Made by a program: the position numbers and the translations under genes. The notes beneath the pieces are model-generated. The model was not told the origin of the DNA and searched no databases. It worked only from the letters and a program-made list of their open reading frames with translations. From Tachypleus tridentatus (taxonomy: Eukaryota > Arthropoda > Merostomata > Xiphosura > Limulidae), in contig NC_134831.1 in the NCBI RefSeq assembly GCF_004210375.1, forward strand, positions 45,728,035-45,792,034: 64,000 nt of DNA, in the 5' to 3' direction. Shown one piece after another: positions 58,248 through 64,000 of the stretch; position 1 is the first letter of the stretch; each line of letters starts with the position of its first letter.

Positions 58248-58466
58248 ACAGTTTTAGTAATAAGTGAAATAACAGAGGTCGCTAGTAAATATAAATGTGA
58301 TATACGAGGTATAATAATAGTTTTTTTCCTAAATTCCTAATTGTTCTGGTAATAATTGAATTAACAGAGGTTATTAGCAAATATGAATGTAATATACTAG
58401 ATATAATAACATTTTTCAATGGTTCTTGTAATAAGTGAATTAACAAAAGTCGCTTGTAAATATGAA
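58248..58466. repeat. Tandem repeat, unit about 85-90 bp, cut by a SINE
   Basis: Three units share 'taataagtgaattaacagag', 'gtcgctagtaaatatgaatg' and 'atatactagatataataa'. The third unit stops at 'aaatatgaatg', exactly where the SINE head begins at 58467. Confidence 0.82.
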
Positions 58467-58627
58467 TGGGCCTGGTATCGCCTAGCGCGTTAAGGCGTGT
58501 GCTTCGTAATCTGAGGGTCGCGGGTTCGCGTCCAAGTCGCGCCAAACATGCTCGCCCTCCCAGCCGTGGGGACGTTATAATGTGACGGTCAATCCCACTT
58601 TTCGTTGGTAAAAGAGTAGCCCAAGAG
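58467..58627 (+). mobile_element. SINE-1 copy, 3'-truncated, subfamily B
   Basis: The forward head is very well preserved: A-box 'tcgcctagcgcgttaagg' type, 'cttcgtaatctgagg' and B-box 'gggttcgcgtcc'. The copy stops after 'aagagtagcccaagag', where a Penelope-like element remnant begins. Confidence 0.92.
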
Positions 58628-59900
58628 AAATGTGCAAAGTCCTTACCTCACAACTTGCAGCTAAAACATATTCAAACACATTTCATCTGCTAATAATCAC
58701 AAGCCTTCTCATATTAACAAACGTGTTGAAAATAACAGTGACGTCATAAACCGTACAGATAACAATTAATACTCCCCACATATTTCTAATATTGTTAGTC
58801 GTTTAGACATAACTTTGTAAAGGTCTCAAGTTCTGCCCAAATAACAGATACAAATTTCTTACTGACACCTTCATGAATTCTCTAGAAAAATAAGACTTTG
58901 CGGATGATTTACATTAGGATGAAGTTTTGTTACAAAAAAACAAAACAAAAACACAAATCAAGCAATCCTGGCCGATCCATAGTTTCTATCATACTGACCA
59001 ACACATAAAATGTATTCCTTTTAATCTCGTCCTGTCGCATAAATGACACTACCCACTTTTTTAACACCATAGAAGATATTAATATTATTGAACAGTTAAC
59101 ATCCAAAAGTCTTCTTTGCACAATGGATCTTTTTTTCCTTTACACCAATATTCCACATGATGAAGGACTGGAAACTCCAAAGTCCACATTAAACATATTT
59201 CACAAATCAGAATCTCAAACAATAACTGATTTTGCTAGCTTGGGTTTAACTTTGAACAACTTAGAATTTAATAAGAAGGCTAACATTAATGCAATGGATA
59301 CCAAAATAGCTCCCAGTTATACCAACATTTTTATATCTGATAAGTCATACTGAAAGCCAGCTTTTACAACTAAACCCTGTAAAACACCATACATAGAAAT
59401 GTTACACAGACAACACATTTTTTTCTTTGGACAGTCGGTCTTCAATCACTCAAAGAATTCATCTCATATTCAAACTCCTTTCACAGAACAATAGAGTTTA
59501 CCTTTGATTGCTCATCTACCCAAATTAAGTTACTTGACGTTCATGTCTTTATAAATAACGGAAGTTTACATATCAACTTGTACAACCCTACAGAAAAAAA
59601 CCACAATACCTTCACCATAGAATCTGTCACGGCGCTCTCACTAAATGGAACATTACCTGCAGTCAAGTTCGTAGAATAAAGAAAATATGCTCAGATGAAA
59701 CAGACTATAGAAAACACATCAAGGATCTAAAACAAACCATGTCAGAAAGAGGAGATAAAAATCTCAAAGTCAACCAATCAAATAATTTCATTAATGATGT
59801 TACTCTCATTGGAATTGAAACAAGATTCAAAACTAAAGATGATAGAGAGATAAGAGTAGCTTATTGGATCTCTAATATAAACACTGTTCAATCTTGTTGA
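58628..59900 (+). mobile_element. Penelope-like element remnant (RT)
   Basis: Plus-strand pieces: CRINDTTHFFNTIEDINIIEQL, then the intact stretch from ATG 59123 (LFFLYTNIPHDEGLETPKS), TLNNLEFN and TKIAPSYTNIF ('MGTKMAPSYANLF' in the family). The catalytic Y-x-D-D box reads YTDN at 59403-59414. LQSLKEFISYSNSFHRTIEF, LLDVHVFINNGSLH and a decayed C-terminal part follow. I did not find a GIY-YIG domain here. It is inactive. It shares family and motif order with the element at 42.9 kb but has the opposite strand. Confidence 0.82.
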
Positions 59901-60640
59901 GACAGTCTATATTTGGAATCAGAGATCTTAAATCATTGGTTTCATCTCTGTCAGATAAATGATGTTTATTCTTTGCTTATTTCATTCATGTAGCATGAAC
60001 AATGTTTTTAAAACTTACTATATATTTAAGATACTTTTCCATATCTGTTTATATAAATCTTAACATTTCTTTTTCAATCAGTCTCCAAGTGTCGCCTTTG
60101 TTTCACTTAAACATTTATGTACAGTTTTACTTATTTCTTTTTTTAAAACATATCTAAAGCAAAATATTCCTGACACATTTTACATAATAACACTATAGTC
60201 GTTGGCCATATTGTACAGGCAATAAAATACACTTATAAAATACATGGAAAAATACACTAAACATTTCTTGGAAAAACTAGACGACCCATATGACATTACT
60301 AATCTCCCTTTACATGTCACTCATTCAATTACACCGACATTCCAAGAAGTTAAGAGAAACTGAAGTTTTTGATCCCCTATATTTTAATCGAAATTCCCAC
60401 CATGCTTTGGACTTCACACACAATTCCCAATTTGCCCCTTGAATAAGATAGGTGCCCTGTCAAAGCTCTAGGTTTTATCAGTTATAACGGTTGTGTACAA
60501 TAGTTTTCAAATAACATATTTTTCTACTTCTTTAAAAATATTTGGAAATAAATACTACATATTCAATTAATAAATGATGACATTAGAGAAGCTTTGTACA
60601 TAACTATGAAATTTGTTAGACTAAGAATGTATCAAAATCT
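59900..60640. other. Possibly 3' part of the Penelope-like element
   Basis: AT-rich sequence with no readable domain; it may include the untranslated end of the preceding element. Confidence 0.3.
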
Positions 60641-60643
60641 TAG

Positions 60644-60814
60644 TTGACCTTTCGTCCTTCCCGGCCAGTACACTGTTAAAGTAGTCACTTAGTTGCATGA
60701 ATGATCTTTGATGTGCATGTTACCAACGGTGATCTTGTCATGCGTGGTTATCTAAGATCATTCATACAACTGACTACTTTAACAGTGTACTGGCCGGGAA
60801 GGACAAAAGGTCAA
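60644..60814. repeat. Foldback (inverted repeat), arms about 65 bp
   Basis: Arm 1 60644-60712, loop 60713-60749, arm 2 60750-60814. Both arms contain 'gtccttcccggccagtacac' and 'tgttaaagtagtca' with only a few mismatches. An inner GCATG (60715-60719) pairs with CATGC (60739-60743), extending the hairpin. It lies about 750 bp past the readable end of a Penelope-like RT. Confidence 0.92.
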
Positions 60815-60998
60815 CAGAGACGTATGAAAGGTGGGAGGAATGTTTCATTTGTCTTTCTTTTAACAGTTTCATATTAATGGTCATACAAATAACTGAAAAC
60901 TGTGGAGACCAAAGTTCCGACTTCAGAAGACAAAATTCCATCATCTTCGCAGAAGTCTGTTTTCAGTGACCTGATTTCATGTGTGATTCTCTTCCCCC

Positions 60999-61082
60999 CC
61001 AATTCTATAACCTCTAAACAATTCACTGAAGACATCATTATACCAATTCTATAACCTCTAAACAATTCACTGAAGACATCAT
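60999..61082. repeat. Perfect 40-bp direct duplication
   Basis: The copies are at 60999-61038 and 61043-61082, identical by eye, with 'tata' between them. Each begins 'ccaattctataacctctaaa'. Confidence 0.93.
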
Positions 61083-61239
61083 GATAGCTTAAGATGTGGG
61101 ACCATTGTATGCACTCTTCTTTAACAGTTTTCTTGTAATTCTATTGCATTCGTGGAACTTTGCTACTGGGCATTAAAACTGGTGTGCAACAAAACCCTAC
61201 TGATGAGTAAATACACATTACCTTTGTTGTTAAGGGCAA

Positions 61240-61345
61240 AGATAAAGCCTCCCACTGCGAACTTACAATGCCAGAAACCGGATTTCGATACCCATGGTGG
61301 GCACAGCACAGATGTACTATTGTGTTGCTTTGTGCTTAATTCCAA
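61240..61345 (+). mobile_element. SINE-2 copy, forward
   Basis: 'cctcccactgcgaacttaca' then a B-box-like 'ccggatttcgatacccatgg', 'tgggcacagcacagatg' and the tail 'tgctttgtgcttaattcc'. Confidence 0.75.
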
Positions 61346-61349
61346 AACA

Positions 61350-61460
61350 AACCAAGTGAAACTACACAAATGAGCTATCTGTGCTGTATCCACTATAGAT
61401 ATCGAAACCATGTTTTTAGCTACTATAAGTTTTCAGATTTAGTGTTAAGCCAGTGGTGGG
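61350..61460 (-). mobile_element. SINE-2 copy, reversed (tail to tail with the previous)
   Basis: 'gaaactacacaaatgagcta', 'tctgtgctgtatccactata', 'gatatcgaaaccatgttttt' and 'agtgttaagccagtggtggg' read as the reversed family. The junction with the forward copy is an A/C-rich tail. Confidence 0.7.
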
Positions 61461-61464
61461 CTTA

Positions 61465-62475
61465 ATAATAAAGACAAAATGTTTAACACTGTACACAACT
61501 ATATAAATATAATAGTACCATCTGTTGTATATCTATGTAGCTACTTTGCACGGCGTGAGTGGATCTTTGCCAAAATTGGTATGGATGTTCACTAGGTCCA
61601 TGCGAGAGTACAAATTTTGCATTTTGTGGTTTTTATGTGCCTTTCTACCACGACTTTGCCTCATTTTGATGGATCTTCACCTAATTTGACATGAAAGTTT
61701 GTTGAGTCCATAGGGAGATACATAGAATTTTTATTTTCAAATTTTGTAGGTTTATACAATACGTACAAGGGAAGCAATTTTTTAATGTCCTAACATAACC
61801 TCATTAATGATAAGTTTACACAACTTCCGAACAGAGGATTGTTACTCCAGTTAATGTATGAAATATTTGTATGATGTCCCAACACCGTAACCAACTCTAC
61901 GAAACTGAATTTATGAATGTGATAATCAAGTCAGTATCAACTGATGTAACTTCCCTCACTATTACCTTCACTACATGCAAAAGTAAAGGCTTTCAGGAAG
62001 AATTTTAATTTCTTCCTCTGTAGATTCTGCGTTTTGAGATAAAATATTTGTTTATACACTCTCGCTTTCAAAAATATAAAACTAATTTGACATTATACAG
62101 CTGAAATAATGTCTCGTTTTGTTTTTTTAAACATCGATCGCTTGTTATCACTGTATTAATTACCATATCGCCAACAGGATCATACTTGTTATGGATATTG
62201 TTGATCGATGTTTAGCAGCATTTTTTCTTTCTATGAGTTGGAATAACTCAATCATGATTTGTTCTTTTACCATAAGTCTTCTAGCTGTAGAGATGATCCA
62301 CAGACACGTCTATTAATTACGGTTACAACAGCTTACTATGACGTATGAACAGAGTTCCTGTTAAGTAATTATTTTTTTTTCCTTTTAGCTTCACACATTG
62401 TTGAGATTGTTATAATAAGGAAATTAGGTTTATCGTGAAGATGCTAGAGGACTAACAATGTCCAGTTTTTTTTTA
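61465..62475. other. Mostly unassigned
   Basis: 61545-61760 resembles the unclassified repeat at 56825-57215 in its wording. The rest is AT-rich with nothing recognisable. Confidence 0.4.
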
Positions 62476-62479
62476 CTAT

Positions 62480-63065
62480 AAACAAGAAGAAGACGTGCAC
62501 TCTTTTGATTATATGACTTCATACACAAGAGGAAGTCGTGCATTCTTGAGATTCTGTGACTATATACAATATAAAGTTTTGTTTGTTTGGTTTGTTCTTG
62601 AATTTCGCACAAAGCTACCGTACTCGAGGGCTATCTGTGCTAGCCGTCCCTAATTTAGCAGTGTAAGACTAGAGGGAAGGCAGCTAGTCATCACCACCCA
62701 GTGCCAATTCTTATACCAACGAATAGTGGAATTGACCGTCACATCATAACGCTCCCACAGCTAAAAGGACGAGCATGTTTGGTGTGACGAAGATTCGAAC
62801 CCGCGACCCTCGGATTACGAGCCGAGTGCGTTAACCACCTGGCCTTGCCGGGCCCAATATAAAGTTGTGCGTTCTTATGATTCTGTGATATATATAAGGT
62901 CTTTTTTATATGCATTTTTGTGATTTTTGTGACTTCCGCATCAAATAAAGATTTGTATTTTTTGCGATTCTGTGACTTGATTTATAAGGTAAACACTTGT
63001 AATTTTGTAACGTTATATAAACATGTGCATGTGCTCTTGCGTTTATATAATTTTATATAGATATA
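62480..63065. repeat. Diverged minisatellite (unit about 42 bp) interrupted by a SINE
   Basis: The units share 'gtgcattcttgagattctgt' and 'gac..tatac.a.ataaa'. Two lie left of the SINE (62480-62578) and about five more diverged ones to its right (62855-63060). Confidence 0.7.
62579..62854 (-). mobile_element. SINE-1 copy with 12-bp target-site duplication, inside the minisatellite
   Basis: Reversed. The duplication CAATATAAAGTT is at 62567-62578 and 62855-62866. The head is almost intact (A-box 'ggccaggtggttaac', 'ggctcgtaatccgagg', B-box 'gcgggttcgaatc'). It has a small deletion in the body ('caattcttataccaac'). Confidence 0.95.
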
Positions 63066-63639
63066 TCGTGCTATCTCATACACACGCCAAGCGTCACACT
63101 AATTAAACTATAGTTATACACACTGTGCATGTTAAATATTTATGTTTTAGACATAGGAAAATAGTATTTATCCCATTGTATTCAAATTTTACTGCCATTT
63201 CTGTTTAAATATGAATAAGGTGTTTTAAGAATATTTAAGCTTACCTTTATTCTTACATATTCTTACCTGGTATTTCTTTTTAGTACTTAATTTATTATTT
63301 AATGGGAAGAAATAAGACCTGCATGTTCTGAAACCTTTTGGGCAGGAATGATAAAAATGGAGCATTCTTTGAAATGTGGGCTCTAAGTCTTTTCTCAAGA
63401 GATCCAAGTAATAAGTAAGAATATGCGATTAAATACGTATTATGCTTCAGAGAAATTTCTTTACGGCATAGCGGCCAAAATAATTTTAATTTTCAACTGC
63501 GAAATAACTGAATCGGGTCTTCAGTTTTTTTTTTTTTTTTTTTTAAGTACAAGCTTTCAGCTCAAACTTCGTCATCTCTCGACTGATTTGAGATCTAATT
63601 AGTTTTAGATTCAGGCGGTCAAACTATTTCGATTCATGA
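62867..63639. other. Right part of the minisatellite, then AT-rich sequence
   Basis: After about 63065 there is no recognisable feature apart from a T run at about 63525-63545. Confidence 0.5.
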
Positions 63640-63885
63640 TTTGGTTTGGTTTGTTTTGTTTTTTGAATTTCGCGCAAAGCTACTCGAGGACTATCTGTGC
63701 TAGCCGTCCTTAATTTAGCAGTGTAAGACTAGAGGGAAGGCAGCTAATCATCACCACCCACCGCCAACTCTTCGGCTAAACTTTATCCACGAATAGTGGG
63801 ATTGGCTGTCACATTATAACATCACTACGGATGAAAGGGCCAGCTTGTTTAGTGTGACGGGGATTGTTCTTTAAACAACTGGATA
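63640..63885 (-). mobile_element. SINE-1 copy, head damaged
   Basis: Reversed, with the tail '(gttt)n tgaatttcgcgcaaagct' and a well-preserved body. It breaks off at 'gtgacggggatt', and only 'aacaactgg' remains of the head. Confidence 0.9.
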
Positions 63886-64000
63886 GTTTCCTTTCGAAGT
63901 TAATTTTTTTATCAATAAAAGTTGGATTGTCTTGACTATGTGACATGCTTTTGTTTTTTTAACGTTACATGTATTACTCGCTTGTTTGATGTTAAACCCA
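63886..64000. other. No feature seen
   Basis: Short AT-rich end of the window. Confidence 0.5.

Overview
This is a eukaryotic, AT-rich, repeat-dense nuclear window. It carries one recognisable host gene and many decayed mobile elements. The dominant repeat is a tRNA-headed SINE of about 280 bp, present in some 25 copies or fragments. Its sequence resembles interspersed repeats I associate with horseshoe crabs (Xiphosura). That association is from memory, so read the source as 'an arthropod, probably a chelicerate or horseshoe crab'.

The host gene is EMG1 (NEP1), the 18S rRNA pseudouridine N1-methyltransferase of ribosome biogenesis, on the minus strand. Six coding exons lie at 31834-31688, 24673-24571, 14659-14518, 6486-6428, 5638-5489 and 1019-906. 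All have GT/AG splice sites and together they cover about 237 codons, the whole expected protein. Exon 2 is 103 nt where 102 is expected: an A6 run shifts the frame, and an in-frame stop follows in exon 3. This is either an assembly or sequencing error or a real lesion.

The introns hold a Tc1-like remnant (3.1-3.8 kb), a roughly 70-bp tandem array (10.7-11.3 kb), and a 1.2-kb mariner-like element (14.75-15.96 kb) only 94 bp from exon 3. They also hold a long I-group non-LTR retrotransposon in the same orientation as EMG1 (about 16.2-21.5 kb; ORF1 with zinc knuckles, then endonuclease, reverse transcriptase and RNase H) and CR1-like LINE pieces (22.6 and 28.8-30.5 kb). A second copy of the I-group element enters the window at its left edge.

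From 31.8 kb to the right end I see no intact host gene. This part is a mosaic of SINE copies in both orientations, a Tc1-like transposon (33.4-34.6 kb), a possible cullin-like pseudogene fragment (35.0-35.3 kb), two decayed Penelope-like elements (42.9-43.7 and 58.6-59.9 kb), a Jockey-like LINE (49.3-51.2 kb), several minisatellites and a long foldback at 60.64-60.81 kb.

The most notable structural pattern is that at least four SINE copies sit inside minisatellite arrays (45.0, 48.0, 58.5 and 62.6 kb), one abuts an array (54.7 kb) and one has had its own tail amplified in tandem (55.9 kb). I found no CRISPR array, operon, rRNA or functional tRNA gene, and none would be expected here. I did not find a clearly new biological system; the candidates worth checking are listed as findings.
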